A DNA stretch of 64,000 nt from Xanthomonas hortorum pv. pelargonii (GCF_024499015.1 NZ_CP098604.1:3782001-3846000); one strand, 5' to 3'. Positions 35,907-45,181 are shown, counted from the stretch's first letter. Numbers and translations: made by a program. Notes: generated from the sequence alone by a model not told the origin.

Positions 35907-36126
35907 CGATCCATCTCTCTTTTATTGAATTTCCACAGCATTGACTGTAGCAGAATCGAACAGCAGCGTGACGGAATTGAGGAGGGAAATATTCTGCATG
36001 ATGTCTATCGAACATGCCTTGAAGAGATTGCACTATTGCGAGCAAAGCGATGAGTAGCGATAAAACTTCAGATTTCCACATGGTCCTCCCCTCGGAACAA
36101 GTGATGGCTAGATCCCGCAAAGCCGA

Positions 36127-36469
36127 TCATGGATACATCCTCGCCCCCTTCCTCAATCGCTCCTTGAACTGCCCGCGCACATAGCTCGGCAGATTGACAG
36201 ATGGCTGATAGTGGCCGAGCGCCTCCATCTGGATCTTCCGGATGTTCCCGGCTGACTTGTGGACATAGTTGTCCTGCAGAACCGGAGCCTTCTTGTTGAG
36301 GGCATGGCCCGTGATCAAGGCAATGTGCTCAATCCGCACGCCCTTGGCATCCAGTTCGGTTGCAAGCGTATGCCGGAACGCGTGAGATCCAATCCCTTTC
36401 CCAAAGCCTAAGCCCTTCAAATAGGCCGCAAATTGGTTGACGAAGCCTTGGCTATAGCGCCCATTTAAT
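36127..36469 (-). pseudogene. 3' fragment of a tyrosine recombinase gene
   Basis: About 110 codons (from NGRYSQGFVNQF to RKGARMYP) match the last part of the complete recombinase at 39955-41346 closely in protein and less closely in DNA, with visible differences every few bases. It includes SHAFRHTLATEL and the Tyr-containing QDNYVHKSAG, but lacks the Arg/Lys half of the catalytic site. Its right end coincides with the stop codon of the kinase-CSD gene. It comes from a related but distinct recombinase, not from a recent duplication. Confidence 0.85.
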
Positions 36470-37547
36470 TATTCATTTTTAGAACAGGATGGGCGCGTGG
36501 AGCAGCGCCACCATCAACGTGGTGTCGGGTGAAGCAAACTTGATCACCTACAATCAATGGCTCGGTTCCATACACGCTGTTTGCATGAAAAAAAACTGGA
36601 CCCTTACCAGAAGAAATGAAGCCAAATTTTTTGTGATCAAATACGCGCGTAACTTTTCCATGCTCGCGATGGGCTAAGCTATAATACAAATCTCCACACG
36701 ATTTAACGAGCTGATCAGCTGTGGGGCGTTCATTAGGGTCGAGCTTTAAGCAGGACGATGCTAGGTCAAGTATCTGAGTGACTAGTGGTGCAAATTGTGG
36801 GTTTCGGGTCGCGTGGTCAGGAACAGCCTCTGGCACAGCTTCTAGGATTTTTCTCACCGCTTTCAAGCCTTCTCCAAAAGGCAAGATGCCGGTTGAGATA
36901 TGGAAGAGCATAGCCCCGACTGACCATATGTCTGCCTTAGTCGTGATCTCTTTTGGCGTCTCTATTGCTTCTGGAGCCATATAAGGGAGAGCACCAACAG
37001 CCGTGTTGGATAGCAGCATTGTTTCAGGTCCGCCAGCTGCTGCCTCGTCGAGCACATCGCTGGCCATTTTCGCGATTCCGAAGTCGGTAATCTTTATTTC
37101 GATCAGATCAAAATCGCCTGCGATCATGATGTTAGTAGGTTTTAGATCGCGGTGGATTACTTTTGCATGATGGGCAGCAGACACCCCTTTCGATATATGA
37201 TGAAATAGCTTAGCGGTGAGGTATGGGTCAAGGTTGGAGCATGAGTTCAAAAGCGATTTTTGTAAGTCTTGTCCTTCAATAAACTCTTCAATCAAAAATT
37301 CTTTTCCTTCCTCGTTTACATAGTCAAGCGTTTTGGCAACGTTGGGATGATTGACCTGCGCTGCAACTACAGCGCTTCGCTTGAATCGTTTGCTTGCGGA
37401 ACTGTTTTTCGGTGTTTTTAACGCAACAATTCTGCTTGTTAGGGTGTCGGTAGCACGATAGACAAACTGCATGCCGCCCTCGGCATGGTAATTTGTTACT
37501 CGATATCGACCGCCAACTATTTCATCAGCGCGCAGCGGTCCATTCAT
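36465..37547 (-). CDS. Ser/Thr protein kinase with C-terminal cold-shock domain
   Basis: This 360-residue protein has a Hanks-type kinase domain (residues 10-285) with glycine loop AEGGMQFVYRA, Lys44 (VALKT), catalytic HRDLKPTN (132-139), DFG (155-157) and APE (MAPEAIE). Residues about 297-358 form a cold-shock domain with RNP1-like KKFGFIS and RNP2-like VFFHAN. Cold-shock domains bind single-stranded RNA or DNA, so this kinase may be nucleic-acid-controlled. The fusion is unusual. Its ATG overlaps the stop of the upstream kinase (ATGA), so it is translationally coupled. It is the third gene of the PP2C-kinase-kinase operon. Confidence 0.88.
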   Translation of the reverse strand: MNGPLRADEIVGGRYRVTNYHAEGGMQFVYRATDTLTSRIVALKTPKNSSASKRFKRSAVVAAQVNHPNVAKTLDYVNEEGKEFLIEEFIEGQDLQKSLLNSCSNLDPYLTAKLFHHISKGVSAAHHAKVIHRDLKPTNIMIAGDFDLIEIKITDFGIAKMASDVLDEAAAGGPETMLLSNTAVGALPYMAPEAIETPKEITTKADIWSVGAMLFHISTGILPFGEGLKAVRKILEAVPEAVPDHATRNPQFAPLVTQILDLASSCLKLDPNERPTADQLVKSCGDLYYSLAHREHGKVTRVFDHKKFGFISSGKGPVFFHANSVYGTEPLIVGDQVCFTRHHVDGGAAPRAHPVLKMNN

Positions 37548-38596
37548 ACGATTACCTCCGGGTGCGAGACATCAAAAGTCAGGAACATGCGTGTGGCACC
37601 TCTGGTTGGTGCACCTAGAGCAATGACGCAAGACCCCGGTAGTTCTTGTCCTTTAACTGCTGGTGCATAATTAATGTAGACGTCACCTTCGACTTCCCCT
37701 GCAAAGAAAACTAAGCCGTCATATCTTATGGTGATCGACCCAACTCCATCCCAGTTTGCCCGAACTGCCCTTCTCTCGTTATGTAGATAAGACGCTTCTC
37801 CCTTGTGGACTAACAACGCTCGATGGCGATTTCTCAGAAGATCTTTGGCTAAGGTCTCTCTCACTTGGGTCATAGTGGGGCGAGCATTAACTTCGACTGC
37901 GAGGCAGGACTCGATCACTCTTAATGCGCTATCGGGTAATCCGCATTTAAATTCATCAAGAGAATTGGCAGGCAGGTCAACGGGGCGTGTCGGTTTCTGC
38001 ATGTGTTTGGGAAGGCTGCCAGCAATTAAATGAAATGCAGTAGCGCCAAACCCGTATACGTCTACAGCTGTTGTGAACTTTGGATTGTCATCAAAAAGTT
38101 CTGGTGCGGCAAAGCCAAATGTGCCTACAAAACCCATTGTAGAGGCGCTCATTCCTTCATCTCTGGCAAGTCCAAAGTCGAAGATTTTGATTACACCTTC
38201 CAAATCGTTTTTAATGTTATTGGGCTTTATGTCGCGATGAATAACGCCGGCCTTGTGTATGTCCTCAATGCCAGACGCAATTTGCCACAATTGCTTGCAA
38301 AGTTCGCCAGAAGATAATGTGCAATCTGGCGTGTCCCATAGGTCTGAACCTTCCACATATTCCTGAACTATTCCTTTGCCTTTCCCTACTCTGATGATGT
38401 CGTAGACCTGCACTACGTGTTTTGATCTGAGCTTCAGAAGAGCGTCGACCTCATCAATGATTCGCCGCTCATTTTTAGGATTGTGAATAACTTTTATCGC
38501 AACTTTTCGTTCTAAGGTTTGGTCATAGCACAGGTGCACTGAACCCATTCCGCCATCCAGTTTATGTCCTAAAATTTGATAGCGATCTGGAAACAT
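37544..38596 (-). CDS. Ser/Thr protein kinase with FHA-like C-terminus
   Basis: This 350-residue kinase has glycine loop LDGGMGSVHL (13-22), Lys35 (VAIKV), HRDIKPNN (120-127), DFG (140-142) and APE (164-166), so all catalytic elements are present. Residues about 275-345 are beta-rich with SITIRYDGLVFFAG, DVYINYAPAVKGQELPG and VIALG, like the phosphopeptide-binding FHA fold. An FHA-type domain could bind partners phosphorylated by either kinase. The ribosome site GAGGGAATTAGG precedes the ATG. It lies 27 bases after the PP2C gene and overlaps the next kinase by 4 bases. Confidence 0.85.
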   Translation of the reverse strand: MFPDRYQILGHKLDGGMGSVHLCYDQTLERKVAIKVIHNPKNERRIIDEVDALLKLRSKHVVQVYDIIRVGKGKGIVQEYVEGSDLWDTPDCTLSSGELCKQLWQIASGIEDIHKAGVIHRDIKPNNIKNDLEGVIKIFDFGLARDEGMSASTMGFVGTFGFAAPELFDDNPKFTTAVDVYGFGATAFHLIAGSLPKHMQKPTRPVDLPANSLDEFKCGLPDSALRVIESCLAVEVNARPTMTQVRETLAKDLLRNRHRALLVHKGEASYLHNERRAVRANWDGVGSITIRYDGLVFFAGEVEGDVYINYAPAVKGQELPGSCVIALGAPTRGATRMFLTFDVSHPEVIV

Positions 38597-38623
38597 CCTA
38601 ATTCCCTCAGTGCATTTTTAGAA

Positions 38624-39820
38624 TTAATCATCTTTCACGGATGAGAAATCAAGTTCTAACCCAGGCGTTGGGGCATCATTGATTTCAAGCTTCCCGGACT
38701 TTTTTCTTGCGCGCGTCGAAGACCTTTTTGCCTTGCTGGAAGTTTTCGCTGCTTTGCGAGACTTCCTGGTCTCAGGTGACGCAGTCTCATGCCTTAACAG
38801 CACTTGTTCTGCATGGCTATTGTCGGCGGACCTTAAAGAATTAGGCGGTTCTGCAGCAGGTTGTGCTTTTTGCTCTAATCTCGGTTTTAAGGCTGTTGCA
38901 GAATGTAAATATAACTGCCCCAGTGAATCCCAAAGTTCTAGATTTGAGCTGCCCGAATCGGGTATGGACGTGAAATCTAATGGCAAAGTTGCAACTATAG
39001 CGGTAGAGTTGTCAGGCCCCCCCGCCCATCGCGAAAGTTCGACTAACCGTCTAGCTACGATACCTTCGTCTTGACCTATGGCTTTATTTAAAGTTATTAA
39101 TGACAAAAGCTTCGCGTCATGAGACGTGAAGTAAACTCCGTCCGTGCATAAAACTAAACGATGTGGTGTCTTGCTGTCGAAAGCGCTGATCTGCAGATCT
39201 AATGGAGACTGCATGCCGATATATTGAAGTAATTGCGACTGCTCTGAGCTGTTTTCCCTTTGTCGCCCGAGTTGGCCAGCAATTGTGTCATCTTTGGATA
39301 TTTGGACAGAAGCTTCTTCGGAGAATGCATAAATCCGACTATCTCCAACGCTGATCCAACCTGATTTTCCTACTTCACTTATCAAAGCTGCAACTAAGGT
39401 GCTCCCGCCTTTACCTTCGTAAAGATCACGAACTATTTGGTTAGACGCATGAGCGCCCTGTTCAAGCCACGAGAGGGGGTCGCTAGTGCCAATTTGCGCG
39501 TGTTCATGGACCGTAGCAAATAGCGCTGCAATCGCGGTTGCAGCGCACTCCATCCCGTCTCGCATCCCACCGATGCCATCAGCCAGAGCAAGTATGAAAT
39601 AAGAATTGCCATATTTGTCAGCGCCTCTACAAATAGCAGAGCGGTCTTCGTTATGTTGTCGCGTAAGACCAACATCGGTGGCAATGCCTATGTTAAACGG
39701 GGCGGTCTTCCTTGAGCCATTCCGGAGCGGGTCGCGGAGAAGCCAGCGCGCAAGTTGGAGTGAAAGGCCGCTCGATTTGTAGTTCATAGTTTTTAGAGTT
39801 GAAGCCATGCTCCGGATCAT
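38624..39820 (-). CDS. PP2C-family Ser/Thr phosphatase with basic tail
   Basis: This protein of up to 398 residues has all PP2C metal-binding motifs: VGLTRQHNEDRS, LALADGIGGM, GGSTLVAAL, ISVGDSRIYAF, VLCTDGVYF and GPDNSTAIV. The catalytic domain spans residues about 40-285. A disordered C-terminal tail (about 340-390) is very rich in Lys, Arg and Ser (RKSRKAAKTSSKAKRSSTRA), suitable for binding nucleic acid or as a kinase target. Alternative ATGs at 39808 and 39787 cannot be excluded. It is the first gene of the operon and probably reverses phosphorylation by the two kinases. Confidence 0.85.
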   Translation of the reverse strand: MIRSMASTLKTMNYKSSGLSLQLARWLLRDPLRNGSRKTAPFNIGIATDVGLTRQHNEDRSAICRGADKYGNSYFILALADGIGGMRDGMECAATAIAALFATVHEHAQIGTSDPLSWLEQGAHASNQIVRDLYEGKGGSTLVAALISEVGKSGWISVGDSRIYAFSEEASVQISKDDTIAGQLGRQRENSSEQSQLLQYIGMQSPLDLQISAFDSKTPHRLVLCTDGVYFTSHDAKLLSLITLNKAIGQDEGIVARRLVELSRWAGGPDNSTAIVATLPLDFTSIPDSGSSNLELWDSLGQLYLHSATALKPRLEQKAQPAAEPPNSLRSADNSHAEQVLLRHETASPETRKSRKAAKTSSKAKRSSTRARKKSGKLEINDAPTPGLELDFSSVKDD

Positions 39821-39954
39821 AGTCGATTGTGGCTAGGGTGGGTTTGGCGACTTTGACTGTAAAGCGTGCTCAACTGTTGAGCAACGTGCTGCGCTGTGTT
39901 GTGGGCGTTGTCATGGCCTATAAAGCCCTTCTCGAACTGGTGCGTAGCTGAGTC

Positions 39955-41346
39955 TTATGGATACATCCTCGCTCCCTTCCTCAACCGCTCCTTGAACTGC
40001 CCGCGCACGTAGCTCGGTAGTGCCACTGACGGCTGATACTGAGCCAATGCTTCGACTTGGATCTTCCGGGTGTTGCCGGCCGATTTGTGGACATAGTTGT
40101 CCTGCAGCACGGGCGCCTTCTTGTTGAGCGCATGGCCGGTGATCAAGGCAATGTGCTCTACCCGCACGCCCTTGGCATCCAGCTCTGTAGCAATCGTGTG
40201 CCGGAACGCATGTGATCCGATGCCTTTGCCAAACCCTAATCCCTTCAAATACTTCGCAAACTGGTTGACGAAGCCTTGGCTGTAGCGCCCGTTTGGCTCG
40301 CCGGTCTTGCGGCAGGTGCCTGCTGACAGATTGGGGAATAGGCGCGGGTGACCGGACGCCTTGATGTCGGCCAAGAAGTCGAGGAAGCCCGCCTGGATGA
40401 GACTTGGGTGGATCGGCACCTTGCGGATTGCGCTCTTGCCTTTGAGGCTTTGCCGGGTGCGCTTGCCGGCGCTTTGCGCCAGATCTTCGTCCACGGTCTT
40501 CTGGATCGAGAAGCACCACATGCCTTGGTCTTGCACGATGTCGGCCACTTTGAGCTGCGCGATCTCGTTGATCCTGGCGCCCGTGTAAAGGGCAATGAGC
40601 GGGCACCACCATCTGTGCGGGTATTTCTTGGCCCAAGGCAGGAAGGTCTCCGGGTTGAAGATCTTCTGAATTTCTTCTAGTGAAAGCAGACGCTCGGGCT
40701 CATCCTGATCAGCCAGGAGTTCTTCCTTAGCTGGCTTGAACGCATCCATTGGGGAGTGCGGGATGGCACGCGCCTTGACCAGGGTGTTGAAGAAGGACGC
40801 GAGGAAGCGCCGGTGCAGTTCTAACGTGGCATTGGCAGGTTGCGCCCGCCCTTGGCGTTGACCCTTGGCGATCAAGACTTCGACGCTCAATCCCTGATGC
40901 TTGGGGTTGGTCATGAAGTCTTCGGGCGCCCATCGAAGCAGATCCCACATCTGGTAGATGTGCGTGTGCTCGATGCGGGCAACGGACGTGTTGCCACTCA
41001 CGCGCTGTAGGATGGCAAGCGTGCGGCGATAAGCATCGATCGTGGTAGTGCGAAGGTTCTGCCGTTCCTTGTCTTTGAGGAAGTCGTCGACCTCTTCAGA
41101 AAGGAGCCGCGCCGGAGTGGCAAGGGGCAGGGGTTCTGGATAACGAGTTCCGGATCGGCGAAGCCGTCGCAGCTTTTCATGATGGTCGTAAGTCGCTTGG
41201 ACCAGGTCCTGAAGGTGAAGCGCGCCGGCTCGGTCTTGAACGACCATGTCGCTGAATTCGACTTTGCCGATGCGAATGCTGCGGATGAGTAACTGACCTT
41301 TGGGGTGTTGCAAATACTGATGAAGCTGGGAGTTTTTAAAGCGCAT
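39955..41346 (-). CDS. Tyrosine recombinase (second integrase)
   Basis: A 463-residue site-specific recombinase with Arg in LYTGARINEIAQLK, a Lys-containing beta turn (GKSAIRKVPIHPS), HAFRHTIATEL, GHALNKKAP and the nucleophile region QDNYVHKSAG. An in-frame stop directly precedes the ATG at 41346, so this start is the longest possible. It differs from the first integrase (677-2164) but shares LPWAKKYPHRW-type sequence with it. The PP2C-kinase-kinase cassette lies 135 bases downstream, and a fragment of a related recombinase closes the other side. An IS3-type element sits just upstream and may affect its promoter. Confidence 0.88.
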   Translation of the reverse strand: MRFKNSQLHQYLQHPKGQLLIRSIRIGKVEFSDMVVQDRAGALHLQDLVQATYDHHEKLRRLRRSGTRYPEPLPLATPARLLSEEVDDFLKDKERQNLRTTTIDAYRRTLAILQRVSGNTSVARIEHTHIYQMWDLLRWAPEDFMTNPKHQGLSVEVLIAKGQRQGRAQPANATLELHRRFLASFFNTLVKARAIPHSPMDAFKPAKEELLADQDEPERLLSLEEIQKIFNPETFLPWAKKYPHRWWCPLIALYTGARINEIAQLKVADIVQDQGMWCFSIQKTVDEDLAQSAGKRTRQSLKGKSAIRKVPIHPSLIQAGFLDFLADIKASGHPRLFPNLSAGTCRKTGEPNGRYSQGFVNQFAKYLKGLGFGKGIGSHAFRHTIATELDAKGVRVEHIALITGHALNKKAPVLQDNYVHKSAGNTRKIQVEALAQYQPSVALPSYVRGQFKERLRKGARMYP

Positions 41347-41444
41347 CTACAATCCAATTTTGAGGAGGTAGACGTTTGATATGATACGCCCAGGGTTTCC
41401 TAGACATCTCAAGGCCATGGAAAATGGTCGATTCGGAGGTGTCT

Positions 41445-41717
41445 ATGAGCAGCAAGCGGTATACGGATGAGTTCAAGATCGAGGCGGTCCGGCAAGTGAC
41501 TGATCGTGGGTTCAAGGTGGCAGAAGTCGCCGAGCGGCTGGGTGTCACGACGCACAGCCTGTACGCCTGGCTGCGCACGTTCGGCAAGTCTGGCGTGGTG
41601 CATCGCGCCGAGGTGGACCAGAGCGCCGAGGTTCGGCGGCTGAAGGCAGAGTTGCGTCGAGTGACCGAGGAGCGCGACATCCTAAAAAAGGCCGCCGCGT
41701 ACTTTGCCAAGGGGTAA
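41445..41717 (+). CDS. IS3-family OrfA
   Basis: A 90-residue protein with an N-terminal helix-turn-helix (RYTDEFKIEAVRQVTDRG, EVAERLGVTTHSLYAWL) and a C-terminal heptad region (SAEVRRLKAELRRVTEERD). Near its end the sequence A AAA AAG (41684-41690) in the correct phase is a classical -1 frameshift site joining it to orfB. The ATG at 41445 follows AGGTGTCT. Confidence 0.9.
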   Translation: MSSKRYTDEFKIEAVRQVTDRGFKVAEVAERLGVTTHSLYAWLRTFGKSGVVHRAEVDQSAEVRRLKAELRRVTEERDILKKAAAYFAKG

Positions 41718-41734
41718 AGGCAAAGTACGCCTTC

Positions 41735-42589
41735 ATGCAAGCCCACTGCAGGGAATTCAGGGTGTGTGCGATGTGCCGGGTATTGCGGGTCAACCGGTCG
41801 GGTTATTACGCCTGGTTGTGCTCGCCCAACAGTGAGCGCGCCAAGGAAGATGATCGCTTGCTTGGACTAATCAAGCACCACTGGCTGGCCAGCGGCAGTG
41901 TCTATGGGCATCGCAAGATCACCACGGATCTGCGCGATCTGGGTGAGCGTTGTAGTCGCCATCGGGTGCATCGGCTGATGCGCACCGAGGGACTGCGTGC
42001 CCAGGTGGGCTATGGTCGCAAACCGCGCTTCCATGGAGGGATGCAGTGCAAGGCGGCTGCCAATCTGCTTGACCGACAGTTCGACGTGACGGAGCCGGAC
42101 ACGGCCTGGGCGAGCGATTTCACCTTCATCCGCACGCATGAAGGCTGGATGTACCTGGCTGTTGTGATCGATCTGTTTTCCAGGCAGGTCGTCGGCTGGG
42201 CGATGCGCGATCGGGCCGACACCGAGTTGGTCGTGCAGGCCTTGTTGTCTGCGGTGTGGCGGCGCAAACCCAACACTGGTTGCTTGGTTCACTCGGACCA
42301 AGGGTCTGTCTACACCAGCGATGACTGGCGCAGTTTCCTGGCGTCCCATGGCTTGGTGTGCAGCATGAGTCGGCGTGGCAACTGCCACGACAACGCACCC
42401 GTAGAGAGCTTCTTCGGCCTGCTCAAACGCGAGCGGATCAGGCGGCGGACCTATCCCACCAAGGACGCCGCTCGCGCCGAGGTATTCGACTACATCGAGA
42501 TGTTCTACAACCCCAACCGCCGCCACGGTTCAACTGGCGACTTGTCCCCTGTAGAGTTTGAACGGCGCTACGCGCAACGAGGGTCTTGA
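41735..42589 (+). CDS. IS3-family OrfB transposase
   Basis: A 284-residue integrase-core transposase with HTH_21-type segment GSVYGHRKITTDL, catalytic Asp in WASDFTFIRT, Asp in VHSDQGSVYTS and Glu in NAPVESFFGLLKRE. It lies in the -1 frame relative to orfA, as expected for OrfAB production by ribosomal frameshifting at 41684-41690. Both frames are intact, so the element is probably active. Confidence 0.92.
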   Translation: MQAHCREFRVCAMCRVLRVNRSGYYAWLCSPNSERAKEDDRLLGLIKHHWLASGSVYGHRKITTDLRDLGERCSRHRVHRLMRTEGLRAQVGYGRKPRFHGGMQCKAAANLLDRQFDVTEPDTAWASDFTFIRTHEGWMYLAVVIDLFSRQVVGWAMRDRADTELVVQALLSAVWRRKPNTGCLVHSDQGSVYTSDDWRSFLASHGLVCSMSRRGNCHDNAPVESFFGLLKRERIRRRTYPTKDAARAEVFDYIEMFYNPNRRHGSTGDLSPVEFERRYAQRGS

Positions 42590-42615
42590 GTGTCTACGGA
42601 ACCCTGGGCGTATCA

Positions 42616-43258
42616 ATAAGGGGAGGGGATTTTCTGTCAATGATAAAATAGGACAGAAATTTCGTGTCGACGATTGCCTAAGGCGGCCTCATTAACTGTT
42701 ATCCAAACAGCTGCATTTTCAATTTGACTTTTATAAACGAATTTATCGATAAGCTATATGGGGCAATGGCTGCAGTGTTATAAATGGGCTTGTAACCATC
42801 AATGCGCATGTAGTGTTTAAAAGTAACAAAGGGCGAAAAGTGAGAGATATCTCACTTATAAAAATGAACGCAAGTTAAACTAGGGTGAGGTTTGCCTAAT
42901 CTAATCATCCTTAAGAAGACAGTTAGGCAATCCGAGTTCACTGTGTTCCGCTTTGGCAAACTCCCGAAACGCAGTCTCAGCTTTTGAGACATAAGTAGTC
43001 TGAGATAGGGACAGAGACCGGAGCTTATGGGCGTCGGGATCTGCAAGGCTGTGCCTTGGTTCTCTTGATCAATTACTGATGGAGTTCGACATAGGCAGCG
43101 CTGAGCATTAGCTGAGTCCGACCTTGATGTCTGCCACTGAGCGTGCTCCTTGTTGTCTGACTAGATCTTCCATAAGCTTGGTCGTAGTCGTAGTCGTAGT
43201 CGTAGTCGTAGCCGTAGCCGTAGCCGCCTGCACTCAGTTGAATCTTTTGGGAGGATGC
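42616..43258. other. Gene-free, AT-rich stretch with hexamer repeats
   Basis: About 640 bases without a supported gene. It is visibly AT-rich at 42620-42900 and contains the GTCGTA repeat tract at 43181-43222 shortly before the next gene. It probably contains the promoter of the SH3-domain protein gene. Confidence 0.4.
43181..43222 (+). repeat. Hexanucleotide repeat tract (GTCGTA/GCCGTA)
   Basis: Five perfect copies of GTCGTA (43181-43210) are followed by two of GCCGTA (43211-43222). The tract ends 36 bases before the ATG at 43259. Such tracts change length by slipped-strand mispairing. Here this would alter promoter or leader spacing. Confidence 0.85.
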
Positions 43259-44518
43259 ATGTCGTCCAGTTTTCCAGAGCCTCCCTTTAACGCGAGGGCG
43301 ATCATGCCAGGGAAGATGTTAGAAGAAGTGTTGAATGGGTCAAGGCAGCGAGCCATGGCACTCAGTGACCCTATTCGGGAGGCTTTCCGCATGCGCGATC
43401 CTGCACAGACCCTACGCGACTATGCCAAAGGGATTGAGATGTCCGCTTACAAGGAGATGCAGGATAGGGCGTTGGCTGCTGTCCAACCTTTGCAGTCGGT
43501 TCAGGACATGCTGGATGGGCTATCTGCTCATCGTTTCGCGTCGCAGGTCTCTGAGATTTCTCATTTCGAATCGCTAAGTGCTAAGGCACTCGCTCCGCTT
43601 CAATCATTTGGAGCTGTGGGGTCCAAGGTCGAGAAACTCATGGCGCGGACCGAAAGTTTGTCGGCTTATCAGCGCTCGTATGAGGCATCGCTTAACAATT
43701 CCTACATGCAGAATATCGAGCGGCTTCGTCTCGGGTCAGTCAGTGCTGATATGTTGTCAGAGAGCGCTAGGCGTCACGAAGCAATGCTCTGGGGTGCCAA
43801 TAATCATTTCGCAGATGTCGTCCGTAGAATGAGTGAAACCTCATCTCTGACGCAGTTCGGGAAGATTGAGTGGGGTGAGCGCTTTTCTATTCTTGCCAAG
43901 TTGGCTGGCGATGCAGATTTCTTGCGCTGGGCGGATGACGCTGTTAGTCCAGTAATTGATCGCCATGTCAGTGATTGGCTGAAATCGATTGAAGACGCTA
44001 CCGCTGAGTCGGAACAGCCGAAGCGACTGGGGCGCCGGCGAGTGGCTATGCCGCACGCCGTGGTCGACTTCTTGGCGGATCCTCAACAGCGAAAAGACTT
44101 TTTGCTGCTGGTTCTATCGCTTCTCCTTTTCATCGAAGGAAAGCTTAGTGCTGCGCGCGCGGATTTGGAGCAGTCGGACCTTCGCAAGACACAAGCGCAC
44201 GCTATGGAGACGATGGAGACTACCCGTGATACTGCTGCGGAACAAACCGCCACACAAGAGAAGCACATTGCGCATCTCACCCAGGTCGCAGAGTCCCTGC
44301 ACGCCCTTGTCTCATACTCGCATCGCTACACGATCATAGCCAAGGTGACTGCCCTTCGCATGTCACCTGGTGGACAGAAAATCGGCCATTTTGAACGGGG
44401 CGATGAGGTGTTGGTTCTTCGGACAGCGGGCAAGTGGCGCTTGATTTCTGCGTTTGACGAAGAAGGCAACGAGATCCAAGGGTGGGTGTTGAACAAGCAT
44501 TTGAGCCGTATGGAATAA
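43259..44518 (+). CDS. Membrane protein with C-terminal SH3-like domain
   Basis: This 419-residue protein has a long helical N-terminal region (residues 1-270), one hydrophobic segment (FLLLVLSLLLFIEG, near 280-293), a coiled acidic stretch and a C-terminal bacterial SH3-like domain (residues about 355-415: IIAKVTALRMSPGGQKIG, GDEVLVLRTAGKWRLI, IQGWVLNKHL). I chose the ATG at 43259 with GGGAGGA upstream. An upstream start would translate the hexamer tract into a poly-Val run and is unlikely. It is first in a group of three rightward genes. Function unknown, perhaps a membrane sensor. Confidence 0.65.
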   Translation: MSSSFPEPPFNARAIMPGKMLEEVLNGSRQRAMALSDPIREAFRMRDPAQTLRDYAKGIEMSAYKEMQDRALAAVQPLQSVQDMLDGLSAHRFASQVSEISHFESLSAKALAPLQSFGAVGSKVEKLMARTESLSAYQRSYEASLNNSYMQNIERLRLGSVSADMLSESARRHEAMLWGANNHFADVVRRMSETSSLTQFGKIEWGERFSILAKLAGDADFLRWADDAVSPVIDRHVSDWLKSIEDATAESEQPKRLGRRRVAMPHAVVDFLADPQQRKDFLLLVLSLLLFIEGKLSAARADLEQSDLRKTQAHAMETMETTRDTAAEQTATQEKHIAHLTQVAESLHALVSYSHRYTIIAKVTALRMSPGGQKIGHFERGDEVLVLRTAGKWRLISAFDEEGNEIQGWVLNKHLSRME

Positions 44519-44587
44519 CGCTCCAGCCACGAGCGGTGCTGATTGACAGAAACGCCTTTTGCCTTAGCTTTCAGCGCAGAGGCTCAA

Positions 44588-45181
44588 ATGACTGTCGATG
44601 ACTACAAATGCTTTATAAAAAAGCTTGGCATGGAGCTGAGAAGACCAAATTTTAGTGATCCTGATGAGACACAAAAAGCCCGCTGGGTGCTAATCGTTGG
44701 AGAAAATATATTCACGCCAAATAGCGTGACTAGCGTTGACATATGGGTTAAGTCCACCTTGCGCGAGGAACTTGGGGTCGAAAATGCGATCCACGAGTTA
44801 AGAAAAATCTATGACTGCGCTGAGACTTCACAAAAGAACGAAATGGTTCGTTCATTTTGTTCCAATGTGCTTAGTCGATGGTTTGACCCACAATTGCGCC
44901 AAGTCGAGAGGGAGGGGCGTATCTTCAGTGATATGCCTCGCCACTGGCGTGCTCTCGCCATTGAAAAGCTGGGCGGGCGCATGCATCTGGCGTGGTGCCC
45001 GCTTTGGATGAGGCTGAGAAATGCATTGCTTGACTGGGAATTAAAACGCAAGGAGGATGAACCACTTGATTTGAATCAAAGTGCACTGAGAAAAGCTGAA
45101 AAGGAGCGTGCGAATGGACGTAAAGCAAGCAATCGAGCAGCACTTGGAGATGAACAATGGACGGATCAATTCCGCCATTGA
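44588..45181 (+). CDS. Hypothetical protein
   Basis: A 197-residue charged, mostly helical protein (MTVDDYKCFIKKLGMELRR..., PRHWRALAIEKLGGRMH..., LRKAEKERANGRKASNRAAL). The ATG at 44588 has GAGG upstream. A TTG at 44543 is possible. Its end overlaps the start of the next gene (45114) by 68 bases in another frame, so the two are tightly coupled. No family recognised. Confidence 0.55.
   Translation: MTVDDYKCFIKKLGMELRRPNFSDPDETQKARWVLIVGENIFTPNSVTSVDIWVKSTLREELGVENAIHELRKIYDCAETSQKNEMVRSFCSNVLSRWFDPQLRQVEREGRIFSDMPRHWRALAIEKLGGRMHLAWCPLWMRLRNALLDWELKRKEDEPLDLNQSALRKAEKERANGRKASNRAALGDEQWTDQFRH

Larger units (their letters stand above)
41382..42615 (+). mobile_element. IS3-family element (complete)
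   Basis: A 1234-bp element with inverted repeats starting TGATACGCCCAGGGTT at 41382 and matching at 42615. It is flanked by a 3-bp ATA duplication (41379-41381 and 42616-42618). It holds orfA and orfB with a slippery site. It is inserted 36 bases upstream of the second integrase start codon. Confidence 0.92.

Noticed and set aside
43124..43258. Upstream extension of the SH3-domain gene giving a run of ten valines like a signal anchor
   Set aside because: The valines are only the translated GTCGTA repeat. A proper ribosome site and ATG occur at 43259, and the extension has no other protein-like character.
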